From Bacteroidales bacterium (GTDB lineage Bacteria; Bacteroidota; Bacteroidia; Bacteroidales; UBA932), in assembly GCA_017557535.1 (NCBI GenBank), contig JAFYYM010000079.1, positions 124,001-188,000 on the forward strand: a DNA stretch of 64,000 bases. The letters are read 5' to 3'. The translations under genes and the position numbers were made by a program. The notes beneath the pieces were generated by a model, which did not search any database, had not been told where the DNA came from, and saw nothing but the letters and a program-made list of their open reading frames with translations. Below are positions 25,877-35,373 of this stretch, piece by piece (position 1 is the stretch's first letter; each line of letters begins with the position of its first letter).

Positions 25877-27169
25877 TTATCTGAGATATCCCTTTATGCT
25901 GTCCTTGACGGTTTGCCAGCTGTAGTAGGGGCCTTCTACGGGCTCAAGGCCGCGGAGGCGGGTCTCCTTCTCGTTATGCAGAAACTTCACAAGAACATCA
26001 CCTGTTTTATTCTTGTAGAAAATCATCTGGATATTGACGGCAAAAGGAACATTCCAGGGACCGAACCACTGGCGACGAGCCTGTTCCGCAGTGAGACGAT
26101 CACCGACTCCATCGAAACCAAGATAAGAGCACAGGGCAAGGGCGTCATAGTCGTGGCCAAAACGCAGATCCGCGGCGATAGTTCCGCTGGAAAGAGCCTC
26201 GTCCGCCCTGGTAACTATATCATTGACAAGAGGTTCCGCTATGGGCATCCTTAAAGCGCCTGCCTCAACTGAATTACACTGGCCGAGATAAAGATTAAGG
26301 TTGGTCAGCTCAAACCATTTGTAGACGGCATCAAATGGAAGGAAGCGGAGAATCGGACTAACCTCAAAAGCGTCGGTGACAACTCCGGCCTCGAAGATAT
26401 ACTTCTCAAATTGCATGACATCCTTGACATGCTTCATGGCACCCGCAGGATTGTTGAAAAGACGTTCCATGACCTGGACTGTGTCAGGGACATATTCAGC
26501 ATCAATCGCCGCAGTGGTTTTATTCACAATATTCCAAATGTTATCCGTGGGGCCCGTGGCCATATATTTCTGATAGGTCTCCCCACAGTCCCAGCGTATG
26601 TCGAAGTCAGGATTGATGGCCTTTAGGCGGCTCGTGGCCGCTGTCATGCTCACAATGCACCTTGGAACGGTACTGGAAATGGCTCTGATCGTTGTTCCCT
26701 TACGGTTGAATACTTTCTTATAGCGATGGTACATCCTGTCCGCTAACAAGGTATGTTCGTCGGCGCCCACTTTTGTCAAGCGACCATCCATCCCATTATG
26801 AATCTGGTTGACCACTATCACTTCCTGGAGCAGGGAATCTCCGGAAACTGTTAAAAGGCCGTCTTTTTTAGCTTCAGTAAGGATATTAATAAGAGACTCA
26901 TATTGACGACCTCCCCAATTGGAGCGGGATCCATGGCGTCCGTAATGGCTGATGTAATATGGCTTGTAGCCTTTTGGTGCTGGTGTATCCTGGATTGGAC
27001 CGAACTCATAGCGGTTGGTGTTGCACCCGGCGCGCGTTATGTCCTCGTGGAGCAACTGGACAAACTCCGGATTCTGGTACTGTTGCTTCCGGTTTTGAGA
27101 GTTGCCGTTGATGGAAAAAAGAAGGGCGGAAGAAACCGCGATCGTGAATAAACTTTTGAAGAATTTCAT
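25877..27169 (-). CDS. histidine-type phosphatase, MINPP/phytase-like
   Basis: A 430-residue secreted histidine phosphatase (signal peptide to about residue 25). The catalytic RHG motif is SHYGRHGSRSNWGG near residue 75, and the C-terminal partner is LRFGHDYDALALC. Bacteroides enzymes of this group remove phosphates from inositol polyphosphates. Those usually end in HAE, whereas here the motif is HD, as in AppA-type phytases. Substrate is inferred. It is monocistronic. Confidence 0.8.
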   Translation of the reverse strand: MKFFKSLFTIAVSSALLFSINGNSQNRKQQYQNPEFVQLLHEDITRAGCNTNRYEFGPIQDTPAPKGYKPYYISHYGRHGSRSNWGGRQYESLINILTEAKKDGLLTVSGDSLLQEVIVVNQIHNGMDGRLTKVGADEHTLLADRMYHRYKKVFNRKGTTIRAISSTVPRCIVSMTAATSRLKAINPDFDIRWDCGETYQKYMATGPTDNIWNIVNKTTAAIDAEYVPDTVQVMERLFNNPAGAMKHVKDVMQFEKYIFEAGVVTDAFEVSPILRFLPFDAVYKWFELTNLNLYLGQCNSVEAGALRMPIAEPLVNDIVTRADEALSSGTIAADLRFGHDYDALALCSYLGFDGVGDRLTAEQARRQWFGPWNVPFAVNIQMIFYKNKTGDVLVKFLHNEKETRLRGLEPVEGPYYSWQTVKDSIKGYLR

Positions 27170-27248
27170 GTTGACTTAATCCTTGATTCGCGAAAATACT
27201 GAAAATTTGATATTTTAGTGGTGCTTTTTTGATGCATTTAGATTAACG

Positions 27249-27860
27249 ATGGGACATTTCGAGGGCTGTTCCTTTAAACCGGAGCTACCGGAAGGATTCG
27301 ACTTACATCAGAGTCGGATCCTGCTTCATTGCTGCTGCGCTCCTTGCTCGACAGCCATACTGGAATGGATGGTCGAGGAGGGACTGAGGCCTGGAGTGTT
27401 CTTCAGCAATTCGAACATAGTCCCTTATGAGGAATATGTCGAAAGGCGTGAAGAGCTAGGGAGATACGCCTCTTCTTTCGGACTGGAAGTAGTTGACGAT
27501 GAATATGATCACGCCGCTTGGACGGAATATGTACGCTCCCGGGCGGGAGCCGCTCTAAGCGGGCCGGAACGTGGGCCGAGATGTCTTGCCTGCTTCGAGT
27601 TCCGCCTTTTGAGGGCCGCCCATTATGCCGTCACCCATGGCTATGATGTCCTCACAACAACCCTCGCCTCGTCCCGCTGGAAAGACCTATCCCAAGTCGA
27701 TGCCGCCGGCCATTTAGCGACTGCAACATCGCAGCGGTTAATCTGGTGGGGACAAAACTGGCGGAAGGGCGGAATGCAAGAGCGCAGGAACTTTCTGATA
27801 AAGTCCTGCGCCCTGTACAACCAGACTTGGTGCGGCTGTGAGTTCAGCTCACACGAATAG
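27249..27860 (+). CDS. queH: epoxyqueuosine reductase QueH
   Basis: A 203-residue QueH (former DUF208). The cysteine clusters LLHCCCAPCS near residue 28 and RCLACFEFRL near residue 115 are the expected metal/Fe-S ligands. It performs the last step of queuosine synthesis in tRNA. Length is normal. It converges with a small membrane-protein gene 2 bases away. No other queuosine gene is in the window. Confidence 0.88.
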   Translation: MGHFEGCSFKPELPEGFDLHQSRILLHCCCAPCSTAILEWMVEEGLRPGVFFSNSNIVPYEEYVERREELGRYASSFGLEVVDDEYDHAAWTEYVRSRAGAALSGPERGPRCLACFEFRLLRAAHYAVTHGYDVLTTTLASSRWKDLSQVDAAGHLATATSQRLIWWGQNWRKGGMQERRNFLIKSCALYNQTWCGCEFSSHE

Positions 27861-27862
27861 AA

Positions 27863-28048
27863 CTATTTGAACCACTCGGTAATGTGGTCTTTCGCCCAGA
27901 GGTAATAGACAATAAGGCCAACCCAACTGGTGGCCAACACCAAAACGGAGCAAATCACTTTTCCTACCACGGAAATAGGCTTCTTGCAAATGTCAATCAC
28001 AGCCAGGACGGCGAGTACAAGACCGATTAAGTAGATAATAGATTTCAT
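27863..28048 (-). CDS. small two-helix membrane protein, PLDc_N-like
   Basis: A 61-residue protein with two hydrophobic segments (residues about 4-20 and 30-50) ending in LIVYYLWAKDHITEWFK. The pattern helix, DICKKP linker, helix, YYLWAK resembles the phospholipase-D N-terminal (PLDc_N) membrane module found as a stand-alone protein in Bacteroidota. Function unknown. It follows the SASA gene by 54 bases on the same strand. Confidence 0.65.
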   Translation of the reverse strand: MKSIIYLIGLVLAVLAVIDICKKPISVVGKVICSVLVLATSWVGLIVYYLWAKDHITEWFK

Positions 28049-28102
28049 ATGGATTATGATTATTTGTCACAATATAGTGAAAACCAGCGAAAAAACGAAT
28101 AA

Positions 28103-29578
28103 TCAGTCTATTTCTTCAGCCGGAATCTCCCAATCGTCAGTGCGGAACGGTACAACCGGTTGACCGAGAGTCGTCTTCAGATTGGTCTCAGAATAATTAC
28201 AGAAAACATAACGAACAGCCTCCGGGTTTTTGACATTATCTGACCAGACCTCAACCTGATTATCGGACCAAAGAAGCCTGGCGTTGGCCTGGCGGAATTT
28301 CTTATCCGCTCCGGCGATCTCAAATCCCTTGATGGAACGGACCACCTGTCCCTGATCGTCCAACCAACTGAAACTTCTGGGGTCGGACTGATCATTTGGC
28401 TCACAAAGATTATTGAAAGAGATAATCGCCTTTCCATCAATTATTTCCATGGATTTATAGGTCGGAGCCTCAGCCGGTACTCCTTCGACCCCATAGTCCC
28501 TTGAAAGGGCGAGCCAGGCCAGTCGTTCTCCAACTGAGAGCTTGTCCGGTTCATGAATAAGCGAATATGTCCCGACATCGGTGGTGCTAGCCATGGCGCA
28601 GTAAGGTACCATCTCCGTAGCCTTTATCTGGTTCTCCACCAACAGGGCTGACCGGCGTTTTTCGGCACCGCTGTAGCGATATGGGGCTATTTGGGTGATG
28701 TAGAAAGGCATCTTCTCGTCTCCCCAAGCTTCCCGCCATTGACGGATCATCTCAGCCTGCATATCGGCATATTCTTTATAATTGCCTCTGTTGGACTCTC
28801 CCTGGTACCAGATGAAACCCTTTGCGGTATAGTTTTCAATAGGGACAACCATACCGTTGTAAAGCACGGAGCCCGGGAAATAGTACTCATCCCAATTCTT
28901 GGATGTGTACTCTTCATCCACGCCTAGTTTCTTATTGGACTCCGGCGACATCCAGGCCTCGATGTTGGTGCCACCCCAATTGGTGGTTATGAGACCGATA
29001 GGAACGCCAAGATATTGGTTCAGGCAACGGCCGAAATAATAACCAACGGCGCTGAAAGCTCCTACTGTCTTAGGGTCAGAACATAGCCACTCACCGACGC
29101 AGTCGTCTTTAGGAATATCGGTCGAATCCCTGGCCACAGTGAAAAGACGGATATCGGGATACTGGCGGGCATCCCGCATAGTCTCCGCGGCATGGAGACA
29201 AGGTTGGCCGAGGAAACCCTGCACCGGCATCTCCATATTAGACTGGCCGGAACATACCCATACCTCTCCAAGAAGGATATTATCAAGACGGGTCTTTTTG
29301 CCATCAGAGAATGTAATGAAATAAGGACCGCCTGCTTCAGTGGTTTTCACTTTAACAAGCCATCTGCCGTCCTCGTCCGAACGGACACGATACTTCTTAT
29401 GATTCCAAGAAGTCTTGATTTTGACCTTCTTCCGAGGAGTTGACCATCCCCAGAGTTTAACTTCCGTATTTCTCTGAAGAACCATGTTGTCCCCCAGGAC
29501 AGAGGGCAGCCTGACTTCGGCGCTGGACATGGTTGCCGCTCCAAAAAGAGCGGCTAATAATACAAGGGCCTTTCTCAT
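28103..29578 (-). CDS. SASA-family carbohydrate acetylesterase (sialate O-acetylesterase-like)
   Basis: A 491-residue secreted protein with a signal peptide ending near SSA. The SGNH/SASA motifs are EVWVCSGQSNMEMPV (catalytic Ser near residue 113) and FIWYQGESNRGNY. It likely removes acetyl groups from sialic acid or other host or plant glycans. It is the second gene of a pair: its ATG overlaps the GH110 stop by one base, so the esterase probably prepares glycans for the galactosidase. Confidence 0.88.
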   Translation of the reverse strand: MRKALVLLAALFGAATMSSAEVRLPSVLGDNMVLQRNTEVKLWGWSTPRKKVKIKTSWNHKKYRVRSDEDGRWLVKVKTTEAGGPYFITFSDGKKTRLDNILLGEVWVCSGQSNMEMPVQGFLGQPCLHAAETMRDARQYPDIRLFTVARDSTDIPKDDCVGEWLCSDPKTVGAFSAVGYYFGRCLNQYLGVPIGLITTNWGGTNIEAWMSPESNKKLGVDEEYTSKNWDEYYFPGSVLYNGMVVPIENYTAKGFIWYQGESNRGNYKEYADMQAEMIRQWREAWGDEKMPFYITQIAPYRYSGAEKRRSALLVENQIKATEMVPYCAMASTTDVGTYSLIHEPDKLSVGERLAWLALSRDYGVEGVPAEAPTYKSMEIIDGKAIISFNNLCEPNDQSDPRSFSWLDDQGQVVRSIKGFEIAGADKKFRQANARLLWSDNQVEVWSDNVKNPEAVRYVFCNYSETNLKTTLGQPVVPFRTDDWEIPAEEID

Positions 29579-31299
29579 TATTCCTCGATTTTGATGTTGT
29601 CACAATTCTTGAAGATGAACTTATCCTCAGGTGTCGCATTAGTGGGATAATCGGCGTCGGTGAACTCGATCTTATTGCCTCTGAAGGTGAATCCATCAAC
29701 GCAATAGAGATTGACAATCCGGTGGTCAAACCCACGGAACACATTGTTTTCCACCAGGATATTCTTGTGATAGCGAGAGTTCTCCTTCTCTGGAATACCA
29801 CTTCCCACAGCAATCACGGCACTTCCCCAAGAAGGAGATCCATACATACAGTTCTCAAAGACATTGTCCTTGATGGTCACATCCCGGACTCCGGACTGCT
29901 CATACCAATAACGGCCGTCCCCCTCGAAAAGAATCGCGGCGCCAGGTGTGTGGAATGTGTTTTTCTCTATCACGACCTTACCGCGGGAGCCGATGAGAAG
30001 ACCTCTCGCACGGTTATTACCGATGTAGCATCCGCTGATAAGGACATCGGGATAAGCTTCATCCTCGGCAACGACATCCCCCTCTTGAACTTCAGACGGA
30101 AGCGGCTCAGAAAGAACGACTTCCGTGTATTCCGAATTTAGGTGCTCCACCTCCTTGACAGCCAGGCGGGAATATGTCTCCATCGTCTTGCTGTTCACGA
30201 GCTCAAGTGTCATCCCTGGCTTGATGAACTTGATACCGTTCTGTCCAGGATGACGCCAACGAAGGAGCAACTTGTCTGGAGAAAGCACTTTATCAATCGC
30301 CATATACCACCCGTGAACATTGGTGGCGTCATCTTTCTGGCCGCGGAATATGCAGTCTATCATCCTGATATATCCTTTACAATTCACAAAATGGGTGGCG
30401 TCAGCGGAGATACTTATAATACGGTCAGATCCAGGAGTCGGCTCCACATCCATTCTGAGTAACTCTATATCCTTGGAACTCTGGGCGATAACGCCCATAC
30501 CGCAGCAATTGTATAGATGGACATCGGAAAGAGAGAATCCGTCGCAGTCTAGCAGGGTGAATCCGGGATTATTCCTGGTTTGGGCTCCGAACACCATCAC
30601 ATCTCCCACCTTGCTGTCACCATAATCCGGTCTGAAGAAACGGCACTTCCTCTGACCAACTTGCTCAAAATGAGCTGGATACGATATTCCGTGATCACGA
30701 ACGTGATAAGCCACCTCCTTCCTGACAGGGTCAAACTCAAGAAGATTTGAATAGGGATACACCTCGCCGTCCTTGTCTTTGAAATACAGATGCCCGTCGT
30801 TTGTTGTGATAATATAATGCTCTGGAAATTCCACCTCGAAAAAGCCGGGCCCGGCTGCGGTGATAACACCCTCCGACACAAAAGCCCTTGTGAAGTCTAT
30901 CGTCATATTATTGACGGAAATGTTCTTGCAGCGCTCGAGATTAAAAGGAGAGATATGCCCGGAGAACAGCAGCACAGTACCATTTCCTTCGATGGAGAAA
31001 TTATCCATATCATGAAGCTGGAAGGCTATCCGCTTCATTGAAGGGTCGTTGTTGCTTATATACTGATACTCCTCAAAAGCTTTGGTTGGCTTGACGAGAA
31101 CAGTGTCCCCCGGCAGGACCAGTTTGGCGGCTTTAAGGCGTACACAATCGTCAAGGGCGGCCCTTATGGCCGGCATGGCGTCCGCTTCCGAGGAGGAGTC
31201 CATATAGTCTTTCAAATAGATGGTGGAACCTTCGGAAGAGCACCCGTAAAAAAGGGCGGCGGCTAAAACCGCATACAATGAATGAATAATCGTCCTCAT
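29578..31299 (-). CDS. GH110-like alpha-galactosidase, right-handed beta-helix lipoprotein
   Basis: A 573-residue protein with a lipobox (AALFYGCSS, Cys near residue 20) and many parallel-beta-helix turns. The block SADATHFVNCKGYIRMIDC followed by a DDATNVHG motif matches GH110 alpha-1,3-galactosidases such as those acting on blood-group B and linear alpha-gal epitopes. The final part has repeating NVFENC/NVFRGF coils. The specificity is inferred. First gene of the pair with the SASA esterase. Confidence 0.78.
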   Translation of the reverse strand: MRTIIHSLYAVLAAALFYGCSSEGSTIYLKDYMDSSSEADAMPAIRAALDDCVRLKAAKLVLPGDTVLVKPTKAFEEYQYISNNDPSMKRIAFQLHDMDNFSIEGNGTVLLFSGHISPFNLERCKNISVNNMTIDFTRAFVSEGVITAAGPGFFEVEFPEHYIITTNDGHLYFKDKDGEVYPYSNLLEFDPVRKEVAYHVRDHGISYPAHFEQVGQRKCRFFRPDYGDSKVGDVMVFGAQTRNNPGFTLLDCDGFSLSDVHLYNCCGMGVIAQSSKDIELLRMDVEPTPGSDRIISISADATHFVNCKGYIRMIDCIFRGQKDDATNVHGWYMAIDKVLSPDKLLLRWRHPGQNGIKFIKPGMTLELVNSKTMETYSRLAVKEVEHLNSEYTEVVLSEPLPSEVQEGDVVAEDEAYPDVLISGCYIGNNRARGLLIGSRGKVVIEKNTFHTPGAAILFEGDGRYWYEQSGVRDVTIKDNVFENCMYGSPSWGSAVIAVGSGIPEKENSRYHKNILVENNVFRGFDHRIVNLYCVDGFTFRGNKIEFTDADYPTNATPEDKFIFKNCDNIKIEE

Positions 31300-31328
31300 A
31301 TCAGAAATAGTTAATGCTCAATTTGATA

Positions 31329-32690
31329 TTATGCCAGAATACCAATGATGAATATCGCGGCGATGGTGACTGGGGCCACATACTTGATAAGGAAGTAGAC
31401 CGCCGGGAACAATTTTTCGTTTCCCTTGAATAAACCACCGTTGGTCAACTCGTCCTTGACTGCTGCCTTATCCATCTTCCAACCGACAAAGACACTGAAA
31501 AGAAGAGCCCCGATTGTCATCAGGAAGTTGGAGGCTAGCCTGTCGCAGAAATTGAAAATAGTCAGTCCGAACAGCTTGATGTCAGACAGTGTACCAAAGG
31601 AGAGGGAGCAGAGAATACCCACTACCAATGTGATGAGGAAAAGGGAGACCGTGGCCTTATGGCGAGACACTTTCTTCTCCTCAACAAGGTAAGCCACACC
31701 TACTTCCATCATCGAGATGGATGACGAGAGGGCCGCCACAAGAATCGTTAGGAAGAAAAGGATGGATATGGCAACGCTGATGATCTGCCCCCCGGCACCC
31801 ATTTTGGCGAAAATGAACGGAAGGGTCTCGAAGACAAGGCCAGGACCTGAGCTCGGGGTGATTCCGGCGGCGAAAACAGCCGGCATCACGGCGAAACCGG
31901 CCAGGATGGCAAACAAAAGATCAAAGAAGGCGGTTCCCGAGCCGGAGGCTATGATATTCTCATTCTTGTTAACATAAGAGGCATATGTCAACATGGTTCC
32001 GACACCAAGGGAAAGCGAGAAGAAACTCTGTCCAAGAGCAGAGGCGCACGCCTCTGGGGTGAGCTTTGAGAAATCCGGTTTGATCAAGTACTTGACCCCT
32101 TCTCCCGCTCCTGGCAACGTGATGGAATACACGGCTATGATGACTATCAGCACAAAGAGCACCGGAATCGAGATTTTGCTGAACTTCTCAATCCCTTTGT
32201 TCACACCCAAATAGACAATCAAGGCGGTTAATCCGAGAAATATGACCATGCAGACAAGCGGGGCCCATGTTGAGGAAGAGAAAGCCCCGAACATCGAGGT
32301 CACAGCCTCGGCGTTTTCTGGTTTGAACTGGAATGTGATCGCTTTGCAGAGATAAGCGAAAGACCAGCCACCGACAACGCTGTAGTAGGATAGGATAATC
32401 AGAGGAGAGAATATTGTCAAGAGGCCAAGCCATTTCCAAGCGGTTCCCGGCGCAAGGGTGTTCATCGCTCCAAACGTGCCCTGGTGAGTCCTGCGGCCAA
32501 TAATAGTCTCCGAAAGGAGTATCGGCATAGAGAGCAGGAAACAACAGACTATGTAGACCAAGATGAATGCGGCTCCTCCATATTCCCCTACAATGAAGGG
32601 AAATCTCCAAATATTCCCAAGGCCTATGGCTGACCCGGCCATGGCCATTATAACCGTCGCTCGGCTACCGAAGTTTTCCCTTGGTGTCAT
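31329..32690 (-). CDS. NSS (SNF) family sodium-dependent transporter, copy 2
   Basis: A 453-residue LeuT-fold transporter. The first helix GSAIGLGNIWRFPFIVGEYGG is the family sodium/substrate signature. About 12 membrane segments are present. The start is set at the ATG whose last bases overlap the stop of the upstream paralogue (ATGA), with the sequence MTPRENFGSRATVIMAMAG. It imports amino acids or related amines with sodium; substrate unknown. Confidence 0.92.
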   Translation of the reverse strand: MTPRENFGSRATVIMAMAGSAIGLGNIWRFPFIVGEYGGAAFILVYIVCCFLLSMPILLSETIIGRRTHQGTFGAMNTLAPGTAWKWLGLLTIFSPLIILSYYSVVGGWSFAYLCKAITFQFKPENAEAVTSMFGAFSSSTWAPLVCMVIFLGLTALIVYLGVNKGIEKFSKISIPVLFVLIVIIAVYSITLPGAGEGVKYLIKPDFSKLTPEACASALGQSFFSLSLGVGTMLTYASYVNKNENIIASGSGTAFFDLLFAILAGFAVMPAVFAAGITPSSGPGLVFETLPFIFAKMGAGGQIISVAISILFFLTILVAALSSSISMMEVGVAYLVEEKKVSRHKATVSLFLITLVVGILCSLSFGTLSDIKLFGLTIFNFCDRLASNFLMTIGALLFSVFVGWKMDKAAVKDELTNGGLFKGNEKLFPAVYFLIKYVAPVTIAAIFIIGILA

Positions 32691-33976
32691 AACACGAGAT
32701 TTGAGACGAATATGACCATCACCACGATCGGGGCCACGTACCGGACAAGGAAATAGAATATCCCGAATACCCACTTGTTCACGGTCATGCGATTGGTGAG
32801 TTCCTCACGAATCTCCTCCTTGTCCATCTTCCATCCCACGAAAAGGACGACCAAAAGAACTCCGGCTGTCAGCAGGAAATTGGAAGAGAAGGCATCCACC
32901 TTGCCGAATATGTTGATGGAGAACACACTGGCAAGACCAAGAATCCAGGCGGCAAGGAAGACAATCAGACATGCCATCTTCCTGGATAAACCCTTCTCCT
33001 CAACAAGGAAGGCTACCCCAACCTCTAGTAGCGAGATGCTTGAAGTCATGGCTGCCACAACCACGGAGAAAAAGAACAACACCGCTACAATGGTTCCTAA
33101 TATTGGAGATGAGGCTCCCATGCCGGAAAATACATGCGGAAGGGTCTGATACACAAGACCCGGGCCGCTGCTGGGGGCGATTCCGGCCGAGAAGACGGCG
33201 GGCATTATGGCGAAACCCGCCAAAACCGAGAACAGAAGGGCAGCCAGCACAGTCCCGGCCCCGGAAGCCACGAGGTTCTCGTCTTTATGGACATAGGAGG
33301 AATATGTGATCACGATTCCCATACCGAGAGACATCGAATAAAAGCTCTGCCCCAGGGCGAACGCGAAGGTCCTTCCTGTGAGTTTAGAGAAATCCGGTTT
33401 GATCAGATATTCAACCCCCTTTTCCGCTCCTGGCATATTCAGGGAATATAGCATGATGAGCACTATGAGGACGAAAAGGAGGGGTATGGAAATCTTGTTG
33501 AACTTCTCGATACCGCTCTTGACGCCGAATGCCACGATGATTGACGAAATGGCGAGGAAAATGGTGTTGAAGATAAGTGGTGTCCATCCGGAAGGACGGA
33601 ACTCACCGAAATTCAATGTGAAAGACTTGAAGAAATACTCAATTGACCACCCTCCGACTATGCTGTAGTAGGAGACAATGATCATCGGTGTGATCACGCT
33701 AAGATAGCCGAGAACAGTCCATCCCGACCTTGGAGCCAGCTTTTTCATGGCTCCCAGGGCGTTTGAGTGCGTCTTTCGCCCTATAACCGCCTCTGACAGG
33801 AATATCGGGAAAGACAGCAAGAATGAGCAAAAAATAAACACCAAGATAAATGCGGCACCTCCGTATTCTCCCACCATGTAGGGGAATCTCCAGATGTTGC
33901 CAAGGCCGATCGCGGATCCCGCCATCGCCATTATCACGGCAGCCCTGCTGCCGAAGTTCTCTCTGTTTGCAGCCAT
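32687..33976 (-). CDS. NSS (SNF) family sodium-dependent transporter, copy 1
   Basis: A 429-residue paralogue of the next gene with the same first helix (GSAIGLGNIWRFPYMVGEYGG). The two differ most in the loop after helix 4, where copy 2 has about 15 more residues (ENAEAVTSMFGAF region). Both keep the C-terminal VGWKMDKEEIREELTN-type tail. The tandem arrangement with ATGA overlap shows co-translation. Confidence 0.92.
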   Translation of the reverse strand: MAANRENFGSRAAVIMAMAGSAIGLGNIWRFPYMVGEYGGAAFILVFIFCSFLLSFPIFLSEAVIGRKTHSNALGAMKKLAPRSGWTVLGYLSVITPMIIVSYYSIVGGWSIEYFFKSFTLNFGEFRPSGWTPLIFNTIFLAISSIIVAFGVKSGIEKFNKISIPLLFVLIVLIMLYSLNMPGAEKGVEYLIKPDFSKLTGRTFAFALGQSFYSMSLGMGIVITYSSYVHKDENLVASGAGTVLAALLFSVLAGFAIMPAVFSAGIAPSSGPGLVYQTLPHVFSGMGASSPILGTIVAVLFFFSVVVAAMTSSISLLEVGVAFLVEEKGLSRKMACLIVFLAAWILGLASVFSINIFGKVDAFSSNFLLTAGVLLVVLFVGWKMDKEEIREELTNRMTVNKWVFGIFYFLVRYVAPIVVMVIFVSNLVL

Positions 33977-34004
33977 TTTGCCTGTTCGTTTTACAGATTC
34001 TTCG

Positions 34005-34023
34005 CTTCGCTCAGAATGACAAA
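34005..34023 (+). repeat. short direct repeat, copy 1 (downstream of folA)
   Basis: CTTCGCTCAGAATGACAAA directly follows the folA stop. It is 18 of 19 identical to 34540-34558 on the same strand. It is preceded by ATTCTTCG, giving a small hairpin ATTCT...AGAAT. Confidence 0.6.
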
Positions 34024-34024
34024 A

Positions 34025-34525
34025 TCATTTCCTTGTGTAAATAGTGAACTCATAGCCATAGCCTGTCTCGGGGTCGACAGCCACCGGCGTTGTGGATTCC
34101 ACCTTCCAAATCGCCGGATCAATCACGGGGAAGAATGTGTCGGCGTCTTCTATAGTGGCATGCACATGGGTGATATAGAGTTTGTCCGCAGTCGGAAGAG
34201 CTTGGCGATAAGTCTCACCTCCTCCCATCACGAATACCTTTCCGTCTTCCGGAACATCTACCATACGATATGCCTCCTCAAGGCTACCGGCCACCTTCAC
34301 TCCTTCCGGCTTATCAGGCCATGGGAAAATCGAGATGACAACGTTATCTCTTTTTGGAAGTGGCTTCCCTCCTATGGATTGGAATGTCATCCAACCCATG
34401 ACGACAGGACTTCCCGTGGTGGTTTGGCGGAAATATCTCATATCTTCCGCGATGTGCCACAAAAGAGCGTTAGCCTTACCGATGGCTCTGTTGTCGGCTA
34501 TGGCGACTATTATGCATTTTTCCAT
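34025..34525 (-). CDS. folA: dihydrofolate reductase
   Basis: A 166-residue DHFR. Motifs are IVAIADNRAIGKANALLWHIAEDM at the N-terminus, GWMTFQSIGGKPLPKRDNVVIS, and FVMGGGETYRQALP for NADPH binding. It regenerates tetrahydrofolate consumed by ThyA, the next gene upstream. It is flanked on both sides by copies of a short repeat. Confidence 0.95.
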   Translation of the reverse strand: MEKCIIVAIADNRAIGKANALLWHIAEDMRYFRQTTTGSPVVMGWMTFQSIGGKPLPKRDNVVISIFPWPDKPEGVKVAGSLEEAYRMVDVPEDGKVFVMGGGETYRQALPTADKLYITHVHATIEDADTFFPVIDPAIWKVESTTPVAVDPETGYGYEFTIYTRK

Positions 34526-34539
34526 ATTCCTCTACTATA

Positions 34540-34558
34540 CTTCGTTCAGAATGACAAA
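34540..34558 (+). repeat. short direct repeat, copy 2 (between thyA and folA)
   Basis: CTTCGTTCAGAATGACAAA in the 53-base thyA-folA gap, 18 of 19 identical to 34005-34023. The two copies bracket folA exactly. Confidence 0.6.
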
Positions 34559-34578
34559 TACAGCGTCAATAATGACTT

Positions 34579-35373
34579 TTATACGGCCACCGGGGCCTTT
34601 ATCGCCGGCCAGGGATCATATCCTTCGAGAGTGAAATCCTCGTAAACAAAATCATACAGGTCTTTCACTTCCGGATTGAGAATCATTTTCGGAAGCGGCC
34701 TGGGATCCCGAGAGAGCTGCTCCTTGACTTGATCGAAATGATTGAGATAGATGTGGGTGTCTCCTGTCGTGTGGATAAACTCCCCAGGCCTCAATCCACA
34801 AACTTGGGCTATCATCATGGTGAGCAGGGCATATGAAGCGATATTGAAAGGCACTCCAAGGAAAGTGTCTGCACTGCGTTGATAAAGCTGGCATGAAAGC
34901 TTGCCATCAGCGACATAGAACTGGAATAGGCAATGGCAAGGAGGAAGGGCCATTTTGTCAACCTCTCCTGGATTCCATGCCGATACCAGGATCCTGCGGG
35001 AATCCGGGTTCTTCTTTATGGTCTCTACGACTTGGGTCAGCTGGTCGATAGACCTTCCGTCCGGAGCTGGCCAGGAACGCCACTGATGGCCATACACTGG
35101 CCCCAGGTCTCCATTCTCATCCGCCCACTCGTCCCAGATAGAAACTCCATGATCCTTCAAGTACTTGATGTTCGTGTCTCCCGAGATGAACCAAAGCAAC
35201 TCGTAAATAATTGATTTCAAATGTACTTTTTTAGTGGTCAGGAGAGGAAATCCCTGTTCCAGGTCGAACCTCATCTGATGGCCGAAGACAGACTTCGTTC
35301 CAACGCCGGTGCGGTCGTGCTTGACCACGCCTTCGTCCATTATCCTTTGGAGAAGATCCAGATATTGTCTCAT
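34579..35373 (-). CDS. thyA: thymidylate synthase
   Basis: A 264-residue ThyA. The catalytic cysteine lies in [19 protein letters not shown], with [20 protein letters not shown] and HIYLNHFDQ. It converts dUMP to dTMP using methylene-tetrahydrofolate. It overlaps galM by 4 bases (ATGA). Confidence 0.97.
   Translation of the reverse strand: MRQYLDLLQRIMDEGVVKHDRTGVGTKSVFGHQMRFDLEQGFPLLTTKKVHLKSIIYELLWFISGDTNIKYLKDHGVSIWDEWADENGDLGPVYGHQWRSWPAPDGRSIDQLTQVVETIKKNPDSRRILVSAWNPGEVDKMALPPCHCLFQFYVADGKLSCQLYQRSADTFLGVPFNIASYALLTMMIAQVCGLRPGEFIHTTGDTHIYLNHFDQVKEQLSRDPRPLPKMILNPEVKDLYDFVYEDFTLEGYDPWPAIKAPVAV

Noticed and set aside
34016..34645. Plus-strand frame across folA
   Set aside because: Shadow of folA; its translation resembles no family.
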